DNA of 6,816 nt from Saprospirales bacterium (GTDB lineage: Bacteria; Bacteroidota; Bacteroidia; Chitinophagales; Saprospiraceae). Positions within the stretch are counted from its first letter, which is position 1, and each line of letters starts with the position of its first letter. The stretch spans positions 1 to 6,816 of the forward strand of contig DLXL01000049.1 of assembly GCA_003448025.1 (NCBI GenBank), written 5' to 3'. A program made the position numbers and the translations under genes. Positions 1 through 5,685 of the stretch are shown in pieces. The notes beneath the pieces were generated by a model, which made no database searches, was not told where the DNA came from, and was given only the letters and a program-made list of their open reading frames with translations.

Positions 1-162
1 GGTTTGAGGGGTTTGATGTAACGGCGGGTTTAGCCGCCGCTGTTTGAAGGGTTTGAGGGGTTTGATGTAACGGCGGGTTTAGCCGCCGCTGTTTGAAGGT
101 TTGAGGGGTTTGATGTAACGGCGGGTTTAGCCGCCGCTGTTTGAAGGTTTGAGGAGCTTGAG
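1..162. repeat. Tandem 48/49-bp repeat array, three copies plus a partial fourth, cut by the left edge
   Basis: Three near-identical units lie at 1-49, 50-97 and 98-145, and a degenerate partial unit at 146-162. Each unit has two GTTTGAGG-like 9-mers, then GATGTAA, the hairpin CGGCGGGTTTAGCCGCCG (22-39, 71-88, 119-136; 6-bp GC stem, 6-nt loop), then CTGTTTGAA. The first unit is one base longer. The array begins 1 nt after the stop codon of the minus-strand radical SAM gene, so it would form the start of its 3' untranslated region. It reaches base 1, so its true length is unknown. The same 9-mer and hairpin recur inside the phospholipase-like gene at 3956-4202. The whole unit repeats, with no variable spacers, so this is not CRISPR. 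Confidence 0.93.
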
Positions 163-163
163 A

Positions 164-1558
164 TTAAATTTTTTTAACTTGTTCGAGGATAGCACGCTTC
201 ATGGGGTCTCTGTAGAACAGGTTCATCGTTTCGAAAGGTATGATCTTTTTGTCTTCCGGACTTACAATATGCACACAGGATTTTTTGATGGCCCGAACAT
301 CAAAGTCGTAAGCATCTATGAAACGCATGATGATGATCCGAAACAGGTTTTCATACCCCAGATTGGGGGCACTTACCTGCGGGAGGCAACACATTAGGCT
401 TTGATTGAGTTCGTTGGTGGCACATTCTACGGAATTCCCGGTACTAAAGAGCTGCACCATGTGCTGGTGTAATCGTTCATCTTGTTCATATACAATAGTA
501 TTGCGGGAATTATCCAGTATATCCTGCGGATTAATGAATCGGGTCAGCGGAAATACTTCACCATCTATTTTCAATGCATATGCCATGGCCAGGGCATCGG
601 GGTTGCAGGGAACCGGTATGATGTCTTCGGGCTGAAATACGGGCGCCTGACGCAAAATTTCCTTGCGGACCTGGGTAAGTGTAATGCGATCGGTGGCTGG
701 ATTAAATCCTTCCACACGCCCGGCAGCCTGTGTGGGCTGAAAAGTTACGCCCCGCACACAACGCTGTTTCAAGGCAAAATCAATGATCTCCCCAATCTCC
801 TGGTCATTCAATCCTTTTTGCAAGGTCACCACTAAAGTAGTAGAAAGATTGAAGCGGTTCAGATGTTCCAGTGCTTTCATCCGTACCTCCAGCAGGTTTT
901 CGCCGCGCAAACATTCCAAAACCTTGGGTTGAAGGGAATCAAATTGCAGATAAACCTCAAAATCAGGCATATAATTGGCCAAACGCGCTGCAAATGCCTC
1001 ATCTTTAGCGATCCGGATTCCGTTGGTATTGAGCATCAGGTGCCGGATGGGTTTGCGTTTGGCTATATCCAGGATGTCAAAAAATTGTGGATGTACGGTG
1101 GGCTCTCCGCCACTGATCTGCACCACATCAGGCTCCCCTTCATTAGCCACCACCAAATCCAGCATCGCTTCTATTTCTTCCAGTGTTCGGTGCCTGCCAT
1201 GATGTGGCGATGATTCGGCATAACAGGTAGGACAGGTAAGATTACAGCGATCTGTTACTTCTATAATCGTAAGGCAGGAATGTTGTTCATGGTCCGGACA
1301 CAAGCCACAATCATAGGGGCATCCAAAATGGGTTTGGGTGTTAAATCGCTTAGGTATTTCACTTCGCTTGGCATAGTTGCGGGAATTGCGGTAATATTCC
1401 ACATCGTCGGCAATCAGTACTTTTTCTGCTCCATGTTCCGGACAGCGCTTGAGCATCCAGACCTGATCATTTTCAAAAATGATTTTGGCATCCACCCTTC
1501 GCAGGCATTGCGTACACAGACTCAGGGTAAAATCATAATAAATATATGGTCTTTCCAT
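164..1558 (-). CDS. Radical SAM protein of the MJ0619 / tetraether synthase (Tes, GDGT-MAS) superfamily
   Basis: A 464-residue cytoplasmic iron-sulfur enzyme. The N-terminus has a rubredoxin/zinc-ribbon-like knuckle (C15, C18, C39, H42 in a CPEHG motif). Next is an auxiliary-cluster-like Cys group C80, C84, C87, C95 (GCPYDCGLC), then the radical SAM motif C105-x3-C109-x2-C112. SAM-binding GGEPT is at 150-154. More conserved cysteines occur at C318 (PVPCNPD), C390/C391 and C428 (KSCVHI). This architecture matches the family that includes archaeal MJ0619; archaeal Tes/GDGT-MAS joins lipid chains, and MJ0619 was earlier proposed to act on a pterin. The substrate of bacterial members like this one is not established, so only the superfamily is called. 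The ATG at 1558 gives a typical N-terminus and lies 5 nt after the CapA stop, suggesting co-transcription. No clear Shine-Dalgarno is seen. The gene looks intact. Confidence 0.93.
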   Translation of the reverse strand: MERPYIYYDFTLSLCTQCLRRVDAKIIFENDQVWMLKRCPEHGAEKVLIADDVEYYRNSRNYAKRSEIPKRFNTQTHFGCPYDCGLCPDHEQHSCLTIIEVTDRCNLTCPTCYAESSPHHGRHRTLEEIEAMLDLVVANEGEPDVVQISGGEPTVHPQFFDILDIAKRKPIRHLMLNTNGIRIAKDEAFAARLANYMPDFEVYLQFDSLQPKVLECLRGENLLEVRMKALEHLNRFNLSTTLVVTLQKGLNDQEIGEIIDFALKQRCVRGVTFQPTQAAGRVEGFNPATDRITLTQVRKEILRQAPVFQPEDIIPVPCNPDALAMAYALKIDGEVFPLTRFINPQDILDNSRNTIVYEQDERLHQHMVQLFSTGNSVECATNELNQSLMCCLPQVSAPNLGYENLFRIIIMRFIDAYDFDVRAIKKSCVHIVSPEDKKIIPFETMNLFYRDPMKRAILEQVKKI

Positions 1559-1563
1559 GAGGG

Positions 1564-2673
1564 CTAAATTTTCAACTCGTTGTATTTCAATCTTTTACGC
1601 AAACCTTCTGTATATTTCAACATAGCATTTTGCGAGGCAGCAGGCATGCCTGGCACCAATTTTTGATTGCGTTCCACCCGAGATACAGGGAGTGCATAAT
1701 AGGTACTTTTCCCTGCCGCATTTTTATGGATATAACGCCAGATAGGGATTATCCCGTGTTCGCCCAACCGAACCTTGGGATTGCCTTTGTTTTTCAGTAG
1801 ATCTACCTGGAATAAAATACCACCATCTGTATTGGGCTGTTGTTGGTTGGAAATGAAATTGCCTAATGAGTACACAACCAGGGCCTCCTTTTCCTGTCCG
1901 TCCGGCATGGAAACACGCTCCATTCGTATGGGCTGCACCACATGAGGGTGAGACCCAATCACCATATCCGCGCCGTTTTTGATCAGGAATTTGGCCTGTT
2001 CCCGCTGTACGGCATTCTCCGTGAGCTGGTATTCCAATCCCCAATGCATCACCACAATGATGAAATGTGGTTTACGGGCACGAGCCTCCGCAAGGTCGGC
2101 AGCCATTTGTTCATTATCGATCAGGTTGACTACCGTTGGAGCTTCCGTAGGCACGCCGTTGGTATCATAGGTGTAATTGAGCAACGCAATTTTGAATCCG
2201 TTTTTATAGATCATCAACGGATAAAGGGTGCTTCGATCCCGTTCGTTCTTGAAGGTTCCGGTTTGTAAAAAGGCTTCCTTGCGGAGTGCGTCTATGGTAT
2301 GGGTAACGCCCAGCGCATGGGCATCGTTGGAGTGATTATTGGCCGTTACCAGAAGATCAAAGCCTGCCTTTTTCAAGGCTGTAGCCAATGCATCCGGACT
2401 GCGAAACATGGGATATCCCGTGTAAGGCGGCTTGCCGGGCAATGTGAGCTCAAGGTTGCCAATGGCAATATCTGCCTGCTCCAGAATTGGTTTGACGTAT
2501 TTAAAGCAGGGGGTGTAATCATACTGATCCTTTCCTGTCTGAGCACTGGTTATCTGCGGCGCATGCCCCATGATATCACCGGCAAAAATGAGCCGCAAGG
2601 TATCCGTTTGGGCAGAAAGGGTGAACGTGCAGAACAGCAGCAGTACTTGCCAGATGTGATTAGCTTGACGCAT
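1564..2673 (-). CDS. Secreted CapA-family metallophosphatase-like protein (poly-gamma-glutamate/capsule synthesis family)
   Basis: 369 residues from the chosen ATG at 2673. A signal peptide covers about residues 1-22 (hydrophobic VLLLFCTFTL, ending LSAQ, typical of Bacteroidota), so the protein is probably periplasmic or exported. The rest is one CapA (PGA_cap) domain with a calcineurin-like metal-binding pattern: GDIMGH (32-37), GNLELTL (72-78), TANNHSND (110-117), MHWGLEY (209-215), GADMVIGSHPHVVQP (234-248) and YSLGNFIS (268-275). Family members are linked to poly-gamma-glutamate or capsule formation, but many Bacteroidota homologues have no known substrate, and no capB/capC genes are visible here. 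The frame stays open to a TTG at 2820, but that start would translate the hairpin repeat at 2741-2810 and put the signal peptide about 50 residues inside the protein, so it is rejected. It lies upstream of the radical SAM gene with a 5-nt gap. Confidence 0.92.
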   Translation of the reverse strand: MRQANHIWQVLLLFCTFTLSAQTDTLRLIFAGDIMGHAPQITSAQTGKDQYDYTPCFKYVKPILEQADIAIGNLELTLPGKPPYTGYPMFRSPDALATALKKAGFDLLVTANNHSNDAHALGVTHTIDALRKEAFLQTGTFKNERDRSTLYPLMIYKNGFKIALLNYTYDTNGVPTEAPTVVNLIDNEQMAADLAEARARKPHFIIVVMHWGLEYQLTENAVQREQAKFLIKNGADMVIGSHPHVVQPIRMERVSMPDGQEKEALVVYSLGNFISNQQQPNTDGGILFQVDLLKNKGNPKVRLGEHGIIPIWRYIHKNAAGKSTYYALPVSRVERNQKLVPGMPAASQNAMLKYTEGLRKRLKYNELKI

Positions 2674-2740
2674 AGATGATCGTTGGATTTTATGGAGAAT
2701 GGTCATTTTGAAGCAAAGAAACATAGTTTTGGGGAGTTTT

Positions 2741-2810
2741 TTACCGCAGAGGCGCAGAGGCGCAGAGAAACGACCCTCCGTGCCTCTGCGTCTCCGCGCC
2801 TCTGCGGTAA
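2741..2810. repeat. Imperfect inverted repeat (REP-like hairpin) between the phospholipase-like gene and capA
   Basis: The outer arms pair perfectly over 15 bp: TTACCGCAGAGGCGC at 2741-2755 with its reverse complement at 2796-2810. After one mismatch, 2757-2767 pairs with 2784-2794 with one G-T pair, leaving a loop of about 16 nt. Each arm is built from GCAGAGGC-type short repeats. This kind of 'CCGCAGAGGCGCAGAG' palindrome is a familiar dispersed intergenic element in Bacteroidota and some other bacteria (recalled, not searched). It begins 6 nt beyond the stop codon of the phospholipase-like gene. No T-run follows the stem on either strand, so a classical intrinsic terminator is not supported; mRNA 3'-end protection or partial attenuation is possible. 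Confidence 0.85.
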
Positions 2811-2816
2811 GAAAAA

Positions 2817-4262
2817 TCAATGATCCTCCGCCCTTCCCAAAATCCGTCCCTGATCAAATGTCTTTCGCAACTCTTCTGCTTCCTTTCGATCTTCTTCACT
2901 GAGCGCCGGCTTGCCTATTACCGACAAATCCGGTTCGCCGGCATCAACCCAGGCGGTATACCAGGCGCTGCTCACCGCGTGAATGGCTGCTCTTAACCGA
3001 CGTTCGATCATACCATTCAGGGATTCCTGGTAAGCCGCGGCAAAATCCCGGCAAGGTACCACCACCATAGTTCCAAGGCGCATATCCGGACACATCTGCC
3101 GGTCTTGAGGAAAACTGCGGCGGAGGGCTTTTTCAAAATTCAATACGCTGTCTACCAATTTGTTGGAGTCAAAAACTGACTGCCAGAACCAATCCTCTGT
3201 TCGCTCTATGTACTCCGGTTTGCCCACGAAATAATCATAGGAATCATCGGCAAAAAGCTCCGGGATCCTACTCTCCCAAAAACCATGTATGCCATGCTGC
3301 CCGGTTTTTTGGCCGTTGTAATTACTGGTGGTGTGCAACGGCACATGAGCATCCCCAATGTAATGGCCCATGTCTGCGGCCAGTTTCAGGATACGCTTGC
3401 CATCACGCTGCCGGAAGGCATCTGTCAGTTGTCGTTGCATACGTTGAAGGTTCCAGGGCAGCACACCGTGTTCAGAGAGATGTTCCCGGTAAAATGCAGC
3501 TACAGGCTTTTCCTTTCGGCCCATAAAGTCCAGAAAGGTGTTGAGTGAATCTGCTGAAATGGTTTCATCATCCTGGTAAAAACGGGCAGCTACCTGCCGG
3601 TTAAACCATTGCTTGTAATCCCGACGCCATACTTCCTGCAAAGGCTTTTTGGGGCCAATGAGCAGAGAGGTATCCCCGGAAGCATCCACTATCCATATTT
3701 CTGTATGTGCCAGTAAAGCATCTAACCATTGCCGGGGCAATTGATCAAAAGGCGGCTGCCCGTAATTATCCAGATCAATGTAATGTCTGGGCGCCTCATG
3801 CTTGCTGGCGTATCGGCGCATGTCGGGATCAACGGCATGATCGGTAAGGTAGTCAATGTTGGGCTTGAAAAACACCATCATTTCCGGAGGCAGAGTCATG
3901 GTTGCCAGTCGGTTGATGCGTTTGTGGGCGAAGAAGCCCCAATCGGGGTGGTGCTGTACCGGCGGGTTTAGCCGCCGATTATCTGTTTGAGGGGTTTGAA
4001 GGGTTTGAAGGGTTTGAGGGGTTTGAAGGGTTTGAAGGGTTTGAGTAGGGGTGACCCTCGTGGTCACCCATGATCTCGTTATTCTGGTTTGAGGGGTTTG
4101 AAAGGTTTGAGTAGGGGTGACCCTCGTGGTCACCCATGATCTCGTTATTCTGGTTTGAAAGGTTTGAGGTACCGGCGGGTTTAGCCGCCGAATCTGTGTT
4201 TGAAGAGGCGGGGTAGTGAAGCTGAGGAGAAGACAAACTGGAATGAGTAACCGGAGTTGCAT
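2817..4262 (-). CDS. Secreted S1/P1 nuclease / zinc-dependent phospholipase C family protein with a repeat-derived N-terminal extension
   Basis: 481 residues. Residues 1 to about 20 form a signal peptide (basic R4, hydrophobic LLIPVCLLLSF) without a clear AxA site. Residues 24-104 are low-complexity sequence from DNA repeats (two RRLNPPV copies, two TRITRSWVTTRVTPTQT copies, a QTL/QTP run). The conserved domain starts at W108 (DWGFFAHKRIN). Likely zinc ligands, matched by spacing to P1 nuclease: W108, H113, D144 or D147, H160 (HYIDLD), H300, D304 and H310 (GHYIGDAHVPLH), H326 and E330 (HGIHGFWE). Bacteroidota homologues are annotated as zinc-dependent phospholipase C; nuclease or lipase activity cannot be decided from sequence. 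In the structural family the mature N-terminal Trp binds zinc, but here it is far from the signal peptide. The domain itself is intact. The ATG at 4262 is chosen because it alone provides a signal peptide; no Shine-Dalgarno is evident. Confidence 0.9.
   Translation of the reverse strand: MQLRLLIPVCLLLSFTTPPLQTQIRRLNPPVPQTFQTRITRSWVTTRVTPTQTFQTPQTRITRSWVTTRVTPTQTLQTLQTPQTLQTLQTPQTDNRRLNPPVQHHPDWGFFAHKRINRLATMTLPPEMMVFFKPNIDYLTDHAVDPDMRRYASKHEAPRHYIDLDNYGQPPFDQLPRQWLDALLAHTEIWIVDASGDTSLLIGPKKPLQEVWRRDYKQWFNRQVAARFYQDDETISADSLNTFLDFMGRKEKPVAAFYREHLSEHGVLPWNLQRMQRQLTDAFRQRDGKRILKLAADMGHYIGDAHVPLHTTSNYNGQKTGQHGIHGFWESRIPELFADDSYDYFVGKPEYIERTEDWFWQSVFDSNKLVDSVLNFEKALRRSFPQDRQMCPDMRLGTMVVVPCRDFAAAYQESLNGMIERRLRAAIHAVSSAWYTAWVDAGEPDLSVIGKPALSEEDRKEAEELRKTFDQGRILGRAEDH
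3985..4047. repeat. Tandem 9-bp repeat (GTTTGARGG), six units plus a degenerate seventh
   Basis: Units at 3985, 3994, 4003, 4012, 4021 and 4030 read GGG, AGG, AGG, GGG, AGG, AGG after GTTTGA, so there is a higher-order period of 27 bp repeated twice. The seventh unit (4039-4047) ends AGTA and leads into the larger repeat. On the minus strand the units encode Gln-Thr-Pro and Gln-Thr-Leu tripeptides (about residues 75-93). A unit of nine bases cannot shift the frame when copies are gained or lost. Shorter runs of the same 9-mer lie at 4087-4113 and 4153-4170. Confidence 0.93.
4038..4158. repeat. Two direct repeats with 66-bp period, each with an 8-bp-stem hairpin
   Basis: 55 bases are identical between 4038-4092 and 4104-4158. 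Each copy contains the inverted repeat GGGTGACC-N5-GGTCACCC (4050-4070 and 4116-4136) followed by CATGATCTCGTTATTCTG. The 66-bp period equals 22 codons, so the duplication is in frame, and the minus strand encodes two copies of TRITRSWVTTRVTPTQT. Hairpins of the form GGGTGACC...GGTCACCC are otherwise typical of intergenic dispersed repeats, which suggests this module moved into the gene rather than arising as protein-coding sequence (inference). Confidence 0.92.
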
Positions 4263-4410
4263 CAGGCAGATATTTTTTTGGATGAAAGATAGCTGGTTAA
4301 AATCATATCATGCAACAGGTGATCAACCGCACAAATCTTTGAAACTTTCCAAAAGTTAACTTCCTTTACCCCGAAATCACCTTCTGTTTTTCAAGGCAAA
4401 ACGACTGACT
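4263..4410. promoter_or_regulatory. Divergent intergenic region with presumed promoters for both flanking genes
   Basis: This 148-bp gap separates the minus-strand phospholipase-like gene from the plus-strand transporter, so promoters for both should lie here. No convincing match to the Bacteroidota -33 TTTG / -7 TAnnTTTG pattern was found. The nearest is TTTG at 4338-4341 with TAACTT at 4357-4362, with a short 15-nt spacer. A perfect 10-bp palindrome AAGTTAACTT lies at 4353-4362. The region directly before 4262 is A/T-rich on the coding strand, as is common in Bacteroidota leaders. The regulatory role is inferred from position. Confidence 0.45.
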
Positions 4411-5682
4411 ATGCAACAATCAAGCACTCGGAACAACGGTTATCTGTACCAAATCGGTATTATCGGACTGTTGTTCTTTATTTTCGGGTTTGTAACCTGG
4501 CTGAACGGCACCCTGATTCCCTTTTTGAAACTGGCCTGCGAACTGGATACCCTTCAGGCCCTTTTTGTCACTTTCGCTTTTTATATCAGTTATTTTTTTC
4601 TGGCCATTCCTTCCTCCGGCATCCTGAAAAAAACAGGATTCAAAAATGGCATGGCATGGGGGCTACAGGTGATGGCGCTCGGGTGTCTGATTTTTATCCC
4701 TGCTGCCAACGCCCGCGCTTTCCCATTGTTCCTGACCGGCCTGTTTGTACAGGGCATGGGGCTATCGCTGTTGCAAACGGCCTCCAATCCGTATATCAGC
4801 ATTATCGGCCCTATTGAAAGCGCAGCGCAGCGCATCAGTATTATGGGCATCTGCAACAAGATCGCCGGTATCCTTAGCCCACTCATTCTCAGCAGTATTG
4901 TGTTGAAGAATGCAACGGCCATTGAAACGGAGATCAACAACGCTACCGATGCGGCGGTTCGGAGCGGTTTATTGGACCAACTCGCCGGCCGCGTGGTTAT
5001 GCCTTATATGGTGATGGCGGCAGTTTTGGGCATTCTGGCCCTGATGATCCGCCGTTCTTCCCTGCCCGAAATTGATACTTCGGCTGAGTCAGCGGAAGAA
5101 GGCGCCACAGCACTCTCCGCCGGCAGAACGAGCGTGTGGCAATTCCCGCACCTGGTGCTGGGGGCCTTGGCCATCTTTGTGTATGTGGGAGCCGAGGTAA
5201 TGGCCGGCGACGTGATCGGGGTGTACGGGAAATCGCTGGGGTTCAGTCTGGACCAGACCAAGTATTTCACCACATTCACCCTTGGGGCCATGCTGCTGGG
5301 GTATATTTTGAACATTCTGCTCATTCCCAAATACATCAGCCAACAGGATTTCCTGAAATATTCTGCTGCCCTGGGCGTAGCGCTCACGGTACTTACCTAT
5401 TTCACCACGGGTTCTACGGCGGTGACCTGCATTGCCTTGCTGGGTCTGGCCAATGCCGTGATGTGGCCCGCCATTTTCCCGCTGGCTATCAATGGTTTGG
5501 GTAAGTTCACGCAGATCGGCTCTGCCTGGCTTGTTATGGGGATTGCGGGCGGTGCGGTGATTCCGCAAGCCTATGGCCTGCTGGAGCGAGGTATGGGTTA
5601 TCAAACAGCATTCGTGGTGCTGATGGTGCCCTGTTATCTGTTCATCCTGTATTATGCTGTTGCGGGATATAAGCCAAGGTAG
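4411..5682 (+). CDS. MFS sugar transporter, FHS family (GluP/FucP type, glucose/galactose-like)
   Basis: 423 residues, about 12 predicted membrane helices in two halves joined by a hydrophilic loop at roughly 214-242. It is probably an inner-membrane proton-sugar symporter. Family signatures are FFIFGFVTWLNGTLIPFLK (22-40), LLQTASNPYISIIGPIESAAQR (120-141) and IMGICNKIAGILSP (144-157) in the first half, and GAEVMAGD (260-267) and LGLANAVMWPAIFPLAI (344-360) in the second. These recall the Brucella GluP glucose/galactose porter more than E. coli FucP: the positions of FucP's acidic residues in LND and LETAANP appear here as G33 and Q122. The sugar cannot be fixed from sequence, and no sugar-catabolic genes are in view. 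The ATG at 4411 directly precedes a typical short N-terminus; a weak AAGG lies about 14 nt upstream. The stop is 3 nt from a large hairpin. Confidence 0.93.
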   Translation: MQQSSTRNNGYLYQIGIIGLLFFIFGFVTWLNGTLIPFLKLACELDTLQALFVTFAFYISYFFLAIPSSGILKKTGFKNGMAWGLQVMALGCLIFIPAANARAFPLFLTGLFVQGMGLSLLQTASNPYISIIGPIESAAQRISIMGICNKIAGILSPLILSSIVLKNATAIETEINNATDAAVRSGLLDQLAGRVVMPYMVMAAVLGILALMIRRSSLPEIDTSAESAEEGATALSAGRTSVWQFPHLVLGALAIFVYVGAEVMAGDVIGVYGKSLGFSLDQTKYFTTFTLGAMLLGYILNILLIPKYISQQDFLKYSAALGVALTVLTYFTTGSTAVTCIALLGLANAVMWPAIFPLAINGLGKFTQIGSAWLVMGIAGGAVIPQAYGLLERGMGYQTAFVVLMVPCYLFILYYAVAGYKPR

Positions 5683-5685
5683 TTT

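Larger units (their letters stand above)
3956..4202. repeat. Composite repeat cassette inside the coding region, bounded by 34-bp direct repeats
   Basis: The boundaries are two direct copies of a 34-bp sequence at 3956-3989 and 4169-4202. The first 23 bases, GTACC plus the GGCGGGTTTAGCCGCCG hairpin and a following A, are identical; the tails are similar (both contain ATCTGT). The offset is 213 bp, exactly 71 codons. Between them lie a 9-mer array (3985-4047) and two 66-bp-period repeats (4038-4158). The hairpin CGGCGGGTTTAGCCGCCG (3960-3977, 4173-4190) is the one found three times at 1-162. The whole stretch is translated in frame as residues 21-103 of the phospholipase-like protein. Confidence 0.93.

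Noticed and set aside
1..162. CRISPR-like array of hairpin repeats with regular spacing
   Set aside because: The sequences between the hairpins are also identical, so there are no distinct spacers, and no cas genes are nearby. It is a tandem repeat.
149..397. 82-residue plus-strand open frame
   Set aside because: It is antisense to the C-terminal part of the radical SAM gene and starts within the repeat array; no family resemblance.
2299..2679. 126-residue plus-strand open frame opposite CapA
   Set aside because: Antisense shadow of a conserved gene with intact motifs.
2741..2810. Rho-independent terminator for the phospholipase-like gene
   Set aside because: The stem is strong, but the sequence following it on the minus strand is A-rich rather than a T-run.
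3979..4236. 85-residue minus-strand open frame with NNEIMGDHEGHPY and Asn-Pro-Ser repeats
   Set aside because: It is the shifted-frame reading of the same repeats used by the phospholipase-like gene. Repeat periods divisible by three keep it open; it has no domain and no signal peptide.
4338..4364. Bacteroidota-type promoter (TTTG ... TAACTTCC) for the transporter
   Set aside because: The spacer is 15 nt rather than about 19 and the -7 element lacks the final TG, so a specific promoter is not called.
5136..5504. 122-residue plus-strand open frame
   Set aside because: Out-of-frame reading inside the transporter gene, whose in-frame protein is well conserved.
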